Assembly: GCA_021234155.1 (NCBI GenBank)
Contig: JAJEKV010000234.1
Coordinates: 408,501-472,500, forward strand
From: Isoetes taiwanensis
Taxonomy: Eukaryota > Streptophyta > Lycopodiopsida > Isoetales > Isoetaceae
Direction: 5' to 3'
DNA: 64,000 nucleotides
The translations under genes and the position numbers were made by a program. The notes beneath the pieces are model-generated. The model saw only the letters and a program-made list of their open reading frames with translations, was not told the DNA's origin and searched no databases. Shown in pieces: positions 10,661-23,258 of the stretch (positions are counted from its first letter, which is position 1; the number at the start of each line of letters is the position of its first letter).

Positions 10661-13299
10661 TGTAACGAACCTAGTGGCCTTGTGGGCATGACGTTCGTAG
10701 ATTACCTGAAAGTGGCTTACTTTGTCTCAGTATAAGATGGTGTAGATCATCTATTGACCTTGTTATGCGTCTATGGGTTATGCTAGTAGTGGCATTTAAA
10801 ACTATCGAAATACATTAGCAAAGGTTACATAAGCAGAAGGAGTTCGATTAATGCGTATTGGACTTGTAAAATATGATAAGCATGCATTAGATTGCATGCA
10901 TGTACATGCACATGCACATGCATGCATGTGATTGCATGCACAACACTTGTCTAGCATGCATAATGCATTGAGATTTACTCATTGTATATATATATATTGG
11001 ATGTGAACAAAGGAGAGGGTGTCTTGGTTTGGTGAAGGATCTTGTTTATTGTTCTCCTCTACCTATTCTCTATAGAAGGAGAGGCTGGTCAATTGTAGAA
11101 CTATAGCGTAAAACAGGAAGGAGTTTGCAGATGGGAAGGTGATGAGGAAATAGAAGTAAGAAAGGCAGATCGGTCGATAGGAAGCAGAATCAATCCGAGA
11201 AACTGAGGTGGGGATCTGATGCGTGCTTGGGGATTTGATGAGTGCTTTGTTTTTTGTATTGCTTGGTGGTGCTTGCAGTAGAACCGGCAGCTATGGCGAA
11301 CCCAATCGGCTGTTTCAGCTAGAATAGATCTTCAATTTGGTTCTACGTCACACTCAAAGTATTCCTTATGAATTCTGGCCTGTTCTGCCTCCATCCCAGC
11401 CAGTTTTGATCTTGTTTGCCAATCTGGCAGTATCTCTGTGCGAAAGAGAGCCTCTAATATGTCTTTTTTGTTTCCAAGTCTCGTTCTTTATCATTATTTT
11501 GCCCCTTAACTTCATTGAAAGCCTTGTAGGTTAGTTGGTTAGCAGTTGAGCCTTTTAGGCTATAGACCTAGGTTCTAATCTAGCATATATTTTGCACAAG
11601 TATTCCTTTTTTGAACTTAGGAATATAAGGGTCAAGTAAATCAGTATTAGTTGTTATCCTAGGGTTTCGACCATACCATAATATACCTTTATGTTTTAGA
11701 ATATTGACTATGCATTAATGGAACAATAGGGTCCATTCTTTAGAGTTGTAGTCTTGCAGGACTTATTAGGCATAGTAATGGGAATCTTACGTGAATAATT
11801 ATTGATAGGTTCTAAGTTATTGAGTCTAGTTTGTATTACTATCCTAGGGTCTTGAAGCCCTACTTGATTCTCTATTTTAACTATCGAACTTGCTTTAGGT
11901 TATAGTTAGATGGTCAGCCTGACCACGTTGTTATATCTTGGAACGTTGTGATAGCCGTTATGTTAAGTGTCCCTAGTTGCATTGCGGCTAGCCTAGATGG
12001 TCATTACTTGAGTTGAGGATTGTTAATCCTACTGAATCTTTTAAGTATTGTGATTATAATTTGGGAGCCTAGAGTTTCCTTGGTAGAGTTATAATCTTGT
12101 ATGTGGGATATTCCATGCAACCTTTATGAATAGGGGCCAGCTTGATACCGTACCATAGAAGGATATATTGCCAGTACTTTGGATGGAGTATGAGCGTTGC
12201 ATTATATTTGCTAGGAATATGCTATGGCCTATCTAGTAGAGATTCTGAGTGGTAGTCCATCTCATGAGTTTAGACCTCAGGATGAAGTAGAATATGTGAA
12301 TTGTCTCTAGGACATTAGTGTAATTATGGTATTACTTGAAAGTTATGGTTGCTTATATGTTAAGGAAGTCATGTTCTTGCTTTGAGATGTGGCGATGAGA
12401 TGTTGTCACTGGGTTATGAAATATCTTGGTATGAACCTCATTCTATTGTATTGCATTGTTTTGTGGTTGTTCTTGGAAGTAAGATGCATGAGGATTCTAT
12501 GATATCTCGTCTTTGGATCAACTTTGTAAGGTTATTGGTGATATTCTATCTTGTAAAATCATGATAGATAATGTTGCATCTTGCATTGCAAAGCAGACCA
12601 TCTTGGAGGGGTGGAATGGCGTGAGACTCCGCAGATCCATTCTAGATGGCTAGGCGGATGACATGTTGCATTTACGGCCCACCTTGCCGGAGGGGTGGGG
12701 TGGCCGTGTAACTCCAAGATCCCAGAGCGGATGGCGGCGGATGAGTTAAACCCCATGCGTCTACAGATGGAGAGAGTGGTCTCCTTGGGGGCGCAACCCA
12801 AGGATTACGCTGGCATATGTGCATACATACATACGATTGATGAGAATGTAAACATGCTTGTAGCCCGAAGTTCTAACTAATGCGGTGGGTAGTGGAGCGG
12901 TGTAAAATTGTTGTTGTTCTTATCCTTGATGGGTATGCTAGATTACTTTGTGGATGATGTTATACGCTAGATTGCTTTGTGGTTGATGTTGTGGATGCTC
13001 CCGAAATGTTTCCTCCCCACTTAGTCTTTGTGGACTAACCTCCTTGTGTTGTTTGTGTATGTTTAAGACGGTACGTCCTGAGCTGAGAATGCAATATTCG
13101 GATGGAGAGTCTAGGGATGAGGGTGCGCCAGCAGGAGCATTTTCCAGAGTCATCCTCGGTGACTTATAAGGAGGACTTGTTGAGCTAGTAGGAGTTGTTA
13201 GCATGCCAAATTCGGAAGTATACGAGTATCTTGGATGTTTAACTTAGATGTTAAACGTGTCGGTGCAACGGCCTAGACCAAGGGGCTAGGTCCGTTTCA
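10661..13299 (+). repeat. LTR2, complete (2639 bp)
   Basis: TGTAACG...CGTTTCA ends. It lacks the ~45-base stretch that LTR1 and LTR3 carry at about 8170-8215, and shares this deletion with LTR4. The GC-rich direct-repeat region at 12600-12760 has many small differences from all other copies, which looks like consensus noise rather than normal divergence. Confidence 0.9.
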
Positions 13300-14597
13300 G
13301 TTGGTATCAGAGCGGAAAGTTCCGACACTTTCGGGCCGTGGGAATTAGTGGCTAAGAGTTCAAGAGATTCTACTATAAAGTAGAATGGTTGGTTGGTTGG
13401 TTGGTAAATGCACCAGCCAAGATAAGTTAAGAGCAACAAGAAACTGACATAGGTCTAAGGGAGTGATAGTGTCTTATTTTTTTTTATCATTATTCTGTAT
13501 TATGTAAGCTAAAAAAAGCTAACGGAATACAGTTTTTCATGGAGGTAAGCTCGGTTGAAAGTCGCATAAAACATAATGAATGTTAAAAATGGATGTTTTC
13601 TTGCGAGGCAGGAACAGCGGGCCATAAGTTATGTTCCTACAAATTTCTATAACTGCTAGATTGTCTAATGGTGGACCACGTTGCCGCATTACTTGAAAGT
13701 AGACCATGTATAGGGAGTTGTAGTGCTTCAGAAAAATCGATTGCTAGGGTTGTAAGGACCCATGAAGCGCTTAAAAAGAGGCAAACTCAAGGGTTTGGGA
13801 AGTTGTTAGCTATGTTGAGTAGGTTCTTTTTGTGAGAAGTCATAGTAAACTATGTTCATAATCTTTTAGGTTCCCTTGAATTTACTTGTGCGGGTTATAT
13901 ATCCATAAGATACACAGATGGGGAACGGGATTATGTTTTTATTTGTCACTCTTGGATTTGGCCACCCAAGATGTGTCATATGAATACGTATCTAGTCCGA
14001 GCTGAGTATCTCTCTTTCCATAGTGGGCTTAGTATTTCATAGTGCGCTATTTTATCCTTAATAGGAAAAAGTAGATTAACCCTATGCAGATGTTTGCTAG
14101 GTTAGCTTGGACATGTATTGTAAATAATTTATACAAACACTATAAGTTAGTCCCAAATTTTATACATGCTAGTGGCAAGGTTGATGCACTTAGTTGTATT
14201 TTGAGTAGGTGGTAGATTAAGTTGGGACTGCACCAATTTGGACGTAAATAGTAGAGCTTAAGCCTATATGGGTTAATCAGGGATTTGTTGCATAATCTGT
14301 AAGGATATTGGGAATACTCATGTCCTATTGTTGTTGTGCCAGAAATGTGCAATCGAGGAGACTGCATCAAAGCATAGCAATGGCTCAAAATCACGAAAAG
14401 CCATAAGTGGATGAGAGACGTAAAACCCTAGAGATGGCTAAAGGTTAGCCTTTTGCATTTAAAAGTAATAGAGGAAATGTTAGACCACATTCAAGCAGTG
14501 CCTTATGGAGTAGAGTTACGTCACATATTAAGGTTGGAGAATCATGTGTACCTCAAGTAACTCATGAGGACATGAGTTGAATTTTACAAGGGGAGAA
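13300..14597 (+). repeat. Internal region 3
   Basis: 1298 bp with an intact primer site at 13302, a (TTGG)n run and a polypurine tract. It is nearly identical to internal region 6 (23259-24555). No coding content is recognised. Confidence 0.85.
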
Positions 14598-17299
14598 TGT
14601 AATGAACCTAGTGGCCTTGTGGGCATGACGTTCGTAGATTACCTGAAAGTGGCTTACTTCGTCTCAGTATAAGATGGTGTAGAGCATCTAACGACCTTGT
14701 TATGCGTCTATGGGTTATGCTAGTAGTGGCATTTAAAACTATCGAAATACATTAGCAAAGGTTACATAAGCAGAAGGAGTTCGATTAATGCGTATTGGAC
14801 TTGTAAAATATGATAAGCAAAGCATCCATTAGATTGCATGCATGTACATGCACATGCGCATGCATGCATGTGATTGCATGCACAACACTTGTCTAGCATG
14901 CATATGCATTGAGATTTACTCATCGTATATATATATTGGATGTGAACAAAGGAGAGGGTGTCTTGGTTTAGTGAAGGATCTTGTTTATTGTTCTCCTCTA
15001 CCTATTCTCTAGAGAAGGAGAGGCTGGCCGAATTGTAGAACTATAGCAGAAACCGGAAGGAGTTTGCAGATGGGAAGGTGATGAGAAAATAGAAGTAAGA
15101 AAGGCAGATCCAGTCGATAGGAAGCAGAATCAATCCGAGAAACTGAGGTGGGGATCTGATGTGTGCTTGGGGATTTGATGAGTGCTTTGTTTTTTGTATT
15201 GCTTGGTGGTGCTTGCAATAGAACCGGCAGCTATGGCAAACCCAATCGGCTTGTTTCAGCTAGAATAGATCTTCAATTTGGTTCTATGTCACACCCAAAG
15301 TCTTGCTTATGAATTCTGGCATGTTCTGCCTCCATCCCAGCCAGTTTTGATCTTGTTTGCCAATCTGGCAGTATCTCTGTGCGAAAGAGAGCCTCTAATA
15401 TGTCTTTTTGATTTCCAAGTCTCGTTCTTTATAGTCATTTTGCCCTTTAAGCTCATTGAAAGCCTTGTAGGTTAGTTGTTTAGCAGTTGAGCCTTTCAGG
15501 CTATAGACCTAGGTTGAATCTAGCATATGTTTTGCACAAGTATTCCTTTTTTTTTGAACTTAGGAATATAAGGGTCAGGTAAATCATCCGTTTCTATTAG
15601 TTGTTTTAGACCATACCATAATATACCTTCATATTTTAGAATATTGACTATGCATTAATGGAACAATAGGGTCCATTCCTTAGAGTTGTAGTCTTGCAGG
15701 ACTTATTAGGCATAGTAATGGGAATCTTACGTGAATAATTATTGATAGGTTCTAAGTTATTGAATCTAGTTTGTATTACTATCATAGGGTCTTGAAGTGA
15801 TTCTCTATTTTAACTATCGAACTTGCTTTAGGTTATAGTTAGATGGTCGCCCAGCTACGTTGTTATATCTTGGAACGTTGTGATAGCCGTTGCATTAAGT
15901 GTCCCTAGTTGCATTGCTGCTAGCCTAGATGGTCATTACTTGAGTTGAGGATTGTTAATCCTACGAATCTTTTAAGTATTGTGGTTATAATTTGGGACCC
16001 TAGAGTTTCCTTGGTAGAGTTATAATCTTGTATGTGGGATATTCCATGCGACCTTTATGAATAGGGGCCAGCTTGATACCGTACCATAGAAGGATATATT
16101 GCCAGTACTTTTGATAGAGTAATGGGTGGATTCTATGATGCTAGATGGATGGAGTATGAGCGTTGCATTATATTTGCTAGGAATATGCTATGGCCTATCT
16201 AGTAGAGATTCTGAGTGGTAGTCCATCTCATGAGTTTTGACCTCAGGATGAAGTAGAATATGTGAATTGTCTCTAGGACATTAGTGTAATTATGGTATTA
16301 CCTGGAAGTTATGGTTGCTTATATGTTAAGGAAGTCATGTTCTTGCTTTGAGATGTGGCGATGGGGTTATGAAATATCTTGGTATGAACCTTTCTATTGT
16401 ATTGCATTGTCTTGTGGTTGTTCTTGGAAGTAAGATGCATGAGGATTCTATGACATCTCGTACTAGATCAACCTGTGAGATTATTGGTGATATTCTAACT
16501 TGTAAAGTCATGATGGATGATGTTACATCTTGCATTGCAAACGGACCATCTTCGAAGGGGTGGAATGGCCGTGAGACTCCGCATCCGTTCTAGATGGCTA
16601 GACGGATGGCATGTTGCATTTACGGCCCACCTTCGGAGGGGTGGGGTGGCTGTGTAACTCTGCATCCGAGCCAGATGGCCTGACGGATGAGTTAAACCCT
16701 GTACGTACAGATGGAGAGAGTGGTCTCCTTGGGGCCGCAACCCAAGGATTACGCTTGGCATATGTGCATACATACATACGATTGATGAGAACGTAAACAT
16801 GCTTGTAGCCCGAGTTCTAACTAATGCAGGGGCATAGTGGAGCAGGTAAAATTATTGTTGTTCTTATCCTTGATGGGTATGCTAGATTACTTTGTGGATG
16901 ATGCTATACGCTAGATTGCTTTGTGGTTAATGTTGTGGATGCTCCCGAAATGTTTCCTACCCACTTAGTCTTTGTGGACTAACCCCCTTGTGTTGTTTGT
17001 GTATGTTTAAGACGGTACGTCCTGAGCTGAGAATGCAGTATTGGGATGGAGAGTCTAGGGATGAGGGTGCGACACCAGGAGCGTTTTTCATAGTCATCCT
17101 CGGTGACTTATAAGGAAGACTTGTTGAGCTAGTAGGAGTTGTTAGCATGCCAAACTCAGATGAGCTTGGTCTTGTATGTAATTACCTGATCAATTGGACT
17201 ATACTTTATTGAGAAAGTATACGAGTATCTTGGATGTTTAACTTAGATGTTAAACGTGTCGATGCAACTTGACCACGCCAAGGGGCTAGGGCCGTTTCA
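14598..17299 (+). repeat. LTR3, complete (2702 bp)
   Basis: It begins TGTAATG, a one-base change from the other full copies that is shared with the LTR fragment at 24556. Its 5' half matches that fragment and its 3' half matches LTR1 almost exactly, so it is a mosaic. The primer site just downstream is corrupted. Confidence 0.9.
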
Positions 17300-18600
17300 G
17301 TGGCTTATCGAGAGCGTAAAGTTTTGACACTTTCGGCCGTGGGAATTAGGGGCTAAGAGTTCAAGAGATTCTACTATAAAGTAGAATGGTTGGTTGGTTG
17401 GTTGGTTGGTAAATGCACAAGCCAAGATAAGTTAAGATAAACAAGAAACGGACATAGGTCTAAGGGAGTGATAGTGTCTTATTTTTTTATCATTATTCTG
17501 TATTATGTAAAGTAAAAAAAAGCTAACGGAATACGCTTCTTTATGGAGGTAAGCTCGGTTGAAAGTCGCAGAAAAACATGACGAATGTTAAAAGGATGTT
17601 TTCTTGCGATGCAAGAACAACGGGCCATAAGGTATGTTCCTTCAAATTTCTATAACCGGTAGATTGTCTAATGGTGGACCACGTTGCGCATTACTTGAAA
17701 GTAGACCATGTATAGGGAGTTGTAGTGCTTCAAACAAAAAAATTGCTAGGGTTGTAAGGGCCCATGAACAGTGCTTAAAGAGGTAAACTCAAGGGTTTGG
17801 GAAGTTGTTAGCTATGTTGAGTAGGTTCTTTTTGTGAGAAGTCACAGTAAACTATGTTCATAATCTTTTAGGTTCCCTTGAATTTACTTGCGGGTTGTAT
17901 ATCCATAAGATACATAGATGGGGACGCTGATTATGTTTTTATTTGTCACTCTTGGATTTGGCCACCCAAGATGTGTCATATGAACGATATCTAGTCCGGA
18001 GCTTAGTATCTCTCTTTCCATAGTGGGCTTAGTATTTCATAGCGCTTATTTTATCCTTAATAGAAAAAAAGTAGATTAACCCTATGCAGATGTTTGCTAG
18101 GTTAGCTTGGACATGTATTGTAAATAATTTATACAAATTTCATTATTAGTCAGTCCCAAATTTTATACATGCTAGTGGCAAGGTTGATGCACTTAGTTGT
18201 ATTTTGAGTAGGTGGTAGATTAAGTTGGGCTTGCACCAATTTGGGACATAAATAGTAGAGCTTAAGCCTATATGGGTTAATCGGAGATTTGTTGCATAAC
18301 GGAAGGATATTGGGAATACCCATGTCCTATTGCTGTTGTGCCAGAAATGTGCAATCGAGGAGACTGCATCAAAGCATAGCAATGGCTCAAAATCACGAAA
18401 AGCCATATGTGGATGAGAGACGTAAAACCCTAGAGTTGGCTAAAGGTTAGCCTTTTGCATTTAAAAGTAATAGAGGAAATGTTAGACCGCATTCAAGAAG
18501 TGCCTTATGGAGTAAAAGTTATGCCACATATTAAGGTTGGAGAAGCATGTGTACCTCAAGTAACTCATGAGGACATGAGTTGAATTTTACAAGGGGAGAA
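17300..18600 (+). repeat. Internal region 4
   Basis: 1301 bp of the same variant type as 9358-10660. The first 20 bases differ from the consensus primer site. It ends with the polypurine tract. Non-coding. Confidence 0.8.
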
Positions 18601-21234
18601 TGTAACGAACCTAGTGGCCTTGTGGGCATGACGTTCGTAGATTACCTGAAAGTGGCTTACTTTGTCTCAGTATAAGATGGTGTAGATCATCTATTGACCT
18701 TGTTATCGCCTATGGGTTATGCTAGTAGTGGCATTTAAAACTATCGAAATACATTAGCAAAGGTTACATAAGCGTAAGGAGTTCGATTAATGCGTATTGG
18801 ACTTGTAAAATATGATAAGCATGCATTAGATTGCATGCATGTACATGCACATGCACATGCATGCATGTGTTTGCATGCACAACACTTGTCTAGCATGCAT
18901 AATGCATTGAGATTTACTCATTGTATATATATATATTGGATGTGAACAAAGGAGAGGGTGTCTTGGTTTGGTGAAGGATCTTGTTTATTGTTCTCCTCTA
19001 CCTATTCTCTATAGAAGGAGAGGCTGGCCGAATTGTAGAACTATAGCAGAAACCCGGAAGGAGTTTGCAGATGGGAAGGTGATGAGGAAATAGAAGTAAG
19101 AAAAGGCAGATCCGGTCGATAGGGAAGCGTAATCAATCCGGAGAAACCGAGGTGGGGATCTGATGCGTGCTTGGGGATTTGATGAGTGCTTTGTTTTTTG
19201 TATTGCTTGGTGGTGCTTGCAGTAGAACCGGCAGCTATGGCGAACCCAATCGGCTGTTTCAGCTAGAATAGATCTTTAATTTGGTTCTACGTCACACTCA
19301 AAGTATTCCTTATGAATTCTGGCCTGTTCTGCCTCCATCCCAGCCAGTTTTGATCTTGTTTGCCAATCTGGCAGTATCTCTGTGCGAAAGAGAGCCTCTA
19401 ATATGTCTTTTTTGTTTCCAAGTCTCGTTCTTTATCATTATTTTGCCCCTTAACTTCATTGAAAGCCTTGTAGGTTAGTTGGTTAGCAGTTGAGCCTTTT
19501 AGGCTATAGACCTAGGTTCTAATCTAGCATATATTTTGCACAAGTATTCCTTTTTTGAACTTAGGAATATAAGGGTCAAGTAAATCAGTATTAGTTGTTA
19601 TCCTAGGGTTTCGACCATACCATAATATACCTTTATGTTTTAGAATATTGACTATGCATTAATGGAACAATAGGGTCCATTCTTTAGAGTTGTAGTCTTG
19701 CAGGACTTATTAGGCATAGTAATGGGAATCTTACGTGAATAATTATTGATAGGTTCTAAGTTATTGAGTCTAGTTTGTATTACTATCCTAGGGTCTTGAA
19801 GCCCTACTTGATTCTCTATTTTAACTATCGAACTTGCTTTAGGTTATAGTTAGATGGTCGCCCAGCTACGTTGTTATATCTTGGAACGTTGTGATAGCCG
19901 TTGCGTTAAGTGTTCCTAGTTGCATTGCGGCTAGCCTAGATGGTCATTACTTGAGTTGAGGATTGTTAATCCTACGAATCTTTTAAGTATTGTGATTATA
20001 ATTTGGGAGCCTAGAGTTTCCTTGGTAGAGTTATAATCTTGTATGTGGGATATTCCATGCAACCTTTATGAATAGGGGCCAGCTTGATACCGTACCATAG
20101 AAGGATATATTGCCAGTACTTTGGATGGAGTATGAGCGTTGCATTATATTTGCTGGGAATATGCTATGGCCTATCTAGTAGAGATTCTGAGTGGTAGTCC
20201 ATCTCATGAGTTTAGACCTCAGGATGAAGTAGAATATGTGAATTGTCTCTAGGACATTAGTGTAATTATGGTATTACTTGAAAGTTATGGTTGCTTATAT
20301 GTTAAGGAAGTCATGTTCTTGCTTTGAGATGTGGCGATGAGATGTTGTCACTGGGTTATGAAATATCTTGGTATGAACCTCATTCTATTGTATTGCATTG
20401 TTTTGTGGTTGTTCTTGGAAGTAAGATGCATGAGGATTCTATGATATCTCGTACTGGATCAACCTGTAAGGTTATTGGTGATATTCTATCTTGTAAAATC
20501 ATGATAGATAATGTTGCATCTTGCATTGCAAACAGACCATCTTCGGAGGGGTGGAATGGCCGTGAGACTCCGCATCCATTCTAGATGGCTAGACGGATGA
20601 CATGTTGCATTTACGGCCCACCTTCGGAGGGGTGGGGTGGCCGTGTAACTCCGCATCCGAGCCAGATGGCCTGACGGATGAGTTAAACCCTGTACGTACA
20701 GATGGAGAGAGTGGTCTCCTTGGGGACGCAACCCAAGGATTACGCTTGGCATATGTGCATACATACATACGATTGATGAGAATGTAAACATGCTTGTAGC
20801 CCGAGTTCTAACTAATGCAGGGGCGTAGTGGAGCAGGTAAAATTGTTGTTGTTCTTATCCTTGATGGGTATGCTAGATTACTTTGTGGATGATGTTATAC
20901 GCTAGATTGCTTTGTGGTTGATGTTGTGGATGCTCCCGAAATGTTTTCTCCCCACTTAGTCTTTGTGGACTAACCTCCTTGTGTTGTTTGTGTATGTTTA
21001 AGACGGTACGTCCTGAGCTGAGAATGCAATATTCGGATGGAGAGTCTAGGGATGAGGGTGCGCCAGCAGGAGCATTTTCCAGAGTCATCCTCGGTGACTT
21101 ATAAGGAGGACTTGTTGAGCTAGTAGGAGTTGTTAGCATGCCAAATTCAGAAGTATACGAGTATCTTGGATGTTTAACTTAGATGTTAAACGTGTCGGTG
21201 CAACGGCCTAGACCAAGGGGCTAGGCCCGTTTCA
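18601..21234 (+). repeat. LTR4, complete (2634 bp)
   Basis: TGTAACG...CGTTTCA, followed by an intact primer site at 21237. It shares the 45-base deletion with LTR2 and has a cleaner GC-rich repeat region than LTR2. Confidence 0.9.
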
Positions 21235-21448
21235 GTTGGTATCAGAGCGGAAAGTTCCGACACTTTCGGGCCGTGGGAATTAGTGGCTAAGAGTTCAAGA
21301 GATTCTACTATAAAGTAGAATGGTTGGTTGGTTGGTTGGTAAATGCACCAGCCAAGATAAGTTAAGAGCAACAAGAAACTGACATAGGTCTAAGGGAGTG
21401 ATAGTGTCTTATTTTTTTTTATCATTATTCTGTATTATGTAAGCTAAA
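21235..21448 (+). repeat. Internal region 5, 3'-truncated
   Basis: The primer site, (TTGG)n run and downstream sequence match the other units up to the A-run (GTAAGCTAAAA), where the array stops. This is the same internal point at which the array starts at 5579, so the whole block is an integral number of units. Confidence 0.8.
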
Positions 21449-22226
21449 ACAAGGTGCTGCGCACAGAGGGTTGCCTTCTACTTTCTAGTGGGTAAAGTAG
21501 CTTAAATCTAACCGTGTGGAATTCGAAGTCTCCACCATATCTGCCGACTCAATGTTTAAATTAAAGTAGATCCCTACCATGTTCTTAAAGGCCCGTCCAC
21601 AAGTGCCCCTCGATCGAATTGTGTATGTAACTGAGTAGTTGAGTGTTGGTTTGAACACTAAGCATGCTCGATTACTATAGGCGAAGAAGTAAATTTTTTT
21701 GAACATACCTACAATGTGCAGGGATGTGAAGATAAGTTTCCACGGATTTTTAGTCATGAAGCTAGAGGCTGAGTTGCCCTATCATCAAAATCACATGGGG
21801 TATACTACTGACCTTGCAGCTGCATTTGCAGGATCGTGACCTCACATTTTTGCTGGAGAGCGCAGAAAATGCAAATTCTACAAGTCTACAAAAACTAATC
21901 TTTGTGAAAAGCACATGATAGATCCTAACTTGACCGTCGCGGTATGCCATGCATAAACTCCCTACGGATAGCACCACAGGTGCTCATCCATTTTGTAGTA
22001 TGTCCAGTGTTCATGACACCCTACAGAATATAATCAGGCATCCTTTCACTAGTTAGACTGTTACGAGTATATGACACCGTCCCATACTGGTGCCACATAC
22101 CATCTCACTAACACTAAGGATCCTTCACTCCAATAAGCCGTAGCTCATCATTAAGTTCTACCAAGAGAATACCAGGGAGAGAGGTTCAAGGTATATAAGG
22201 TTTTTGTTTGCTTGCTTATTATTTGC
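21449..22226. other. Foreign segment interrupting the array
   Basis: This DNA is unrelated to the retrotransposon units. Minus-strand frames at 21485-21757 and 21762-21977 show no recognised domain. A TATA-like TATATAAGG near 22192 precedes the duplicated 655-bp segment. It could be promoter or LTR sequence of another element, but this cannot be shown. Confidence 0.5.
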
Positions 22227-22881
22227 AATAGCAGACTCCACCGGCATGCCAACAATCCAGCCCAACCGCAAGCATCTCGGTTTATCACAGAGATACACAA
22301 GGGGGGCACTAAGCTATTTCCAAGTGTTCATCAGAAGGGAGTTCTTGGGTAGCCTAATACTACCCAAGTGGAGACTAATTGACACTGAGAAGGATTCCTT
22401 CCTTGATCTTCCTTTAGTTCTAGAAGATAGAGCGACTATGGCATCTGCCACATCCATCTATCTCAGAACTTACCAATTACTTTTGCTTCAGGAGCTAGGA
22501 GCTGTAGCAACTCCTAGCACAGTCGAAATCCCCAGCCCGATAATTTCTCTTGGAAGCCTTGCTCCTGCTCTGCAACCTCTACTCCCGCATCAGCCCTCTT
22601 GGCCTCTCACAGATTATGTCGCTTCCTAATCTTGATGAGCTCCCTGCCAGCATGGCAAGGCCACGTGGCTGCATCCTATCAGTTAGGTGTGACTACCGGA
22701 AGACCATCTAGCCTACTGCCAGCCAGAATCGGTAGCTCCCACTATTACAGGTCTTGTAGCTGAGCCACGATGGTGGCTGCCATTGATTAGGGGTGCTCAC
22801 CTATTTATTCCAATAGTTTTATAACCATTAACTTTCAAACTAGAGTATTAACTTTAGTAAATGGCATTTAACCCATTATAA
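22227..22881. repeat. Right copy of the 655-bp duplicated segment
   Basis: Nearly identical to 1-655. At 22881/22882 it fuses directly to the 3' part of an LTR, whereas the left copy continues into different DNA at 656. The open frame at 22204-22629 (141 codons) is unrecognised and probably not a gene. Confidence 0.85.
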
Positions 22882-23258
22882 TGATGGGTATGCTAGATTA
22901 CTTTGTGGATGATGTTATACGCTAGATTGCTTTGTGGTTGATGTTGTGGATGCTCCCGAAATGTTTCCTCCCCACTTAGTCTTTGTGGACTAACCTCCTT
23001 GTGTTGTTTGTGTATGTTTAAGACGGTACGTCCTGAGCTGAGAATGCAATATTCGGATGGAGAGTCTAGGGATGAGGGTGCGCCAGCAGGAGCATTTTCC
23101 AGAGTCATCCTCGGTGACTTATAAGGAGGACTTGTTGAGCTAGTAGGAGTTGTTAGCATGCCAAATTCGGAAGTATACGAGTATCTTGGATGTTTAACTT
23201 AGATGTTAACGTTAATGTGGGTGTAAACGGCCTAGACCAAGGGGCTAGGTCCGTTTGA
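22882..23258 (+). repeat. LTR 3' fragment
   Basis: It matches the last ~377 bases of LTR2/LTR4, starting abruptly inside the LTR. The end is scrambled (CCGTTTGA and a damaged primer site) relative to intact copies. Confidence 0.85.

Larger units (their letters stand above)
5579..21448 (+). mobile_element. Tandem array of a non-autonomous LTR retrotransposon, four ~4 kb units
   Basis: Four units begin with AGCTAACGG at 5579, 9581, 13517 and 17521 (spacings 4002, 3936 and 4004), and the fourth ends at about 21448. Each unit consists of part of an internal region, a polypurine tract, a complete LTR, a primer-binding site and the start of the next internal region. The LTR begins TGTAACGAAC and ends CCGTTTCA, directly followed by GTTGGTATCAGAGC, the classic plant primer site for initiator tRNA-Met. 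No gag, protease, integrase or reverse transcriptase frame exists in the 1.3 kb internal part, so the element is non-autonomous (LARD/TRIM-like with unusually long LTRs). The LTR-internal-LTR-internal order is what unequal recombination between LTRs of one element produces. The short open frames that recur in every unit are repeat-derived and are not counted as genes. Confidence 0.85.

Noticed and set aside
22204-22629. 141-codon plus-strand frame as a gene
   Set aside because: The nearly identical left copy at 1-655 has the frame broken, and there is no recognisable domain or flanking gene structure.
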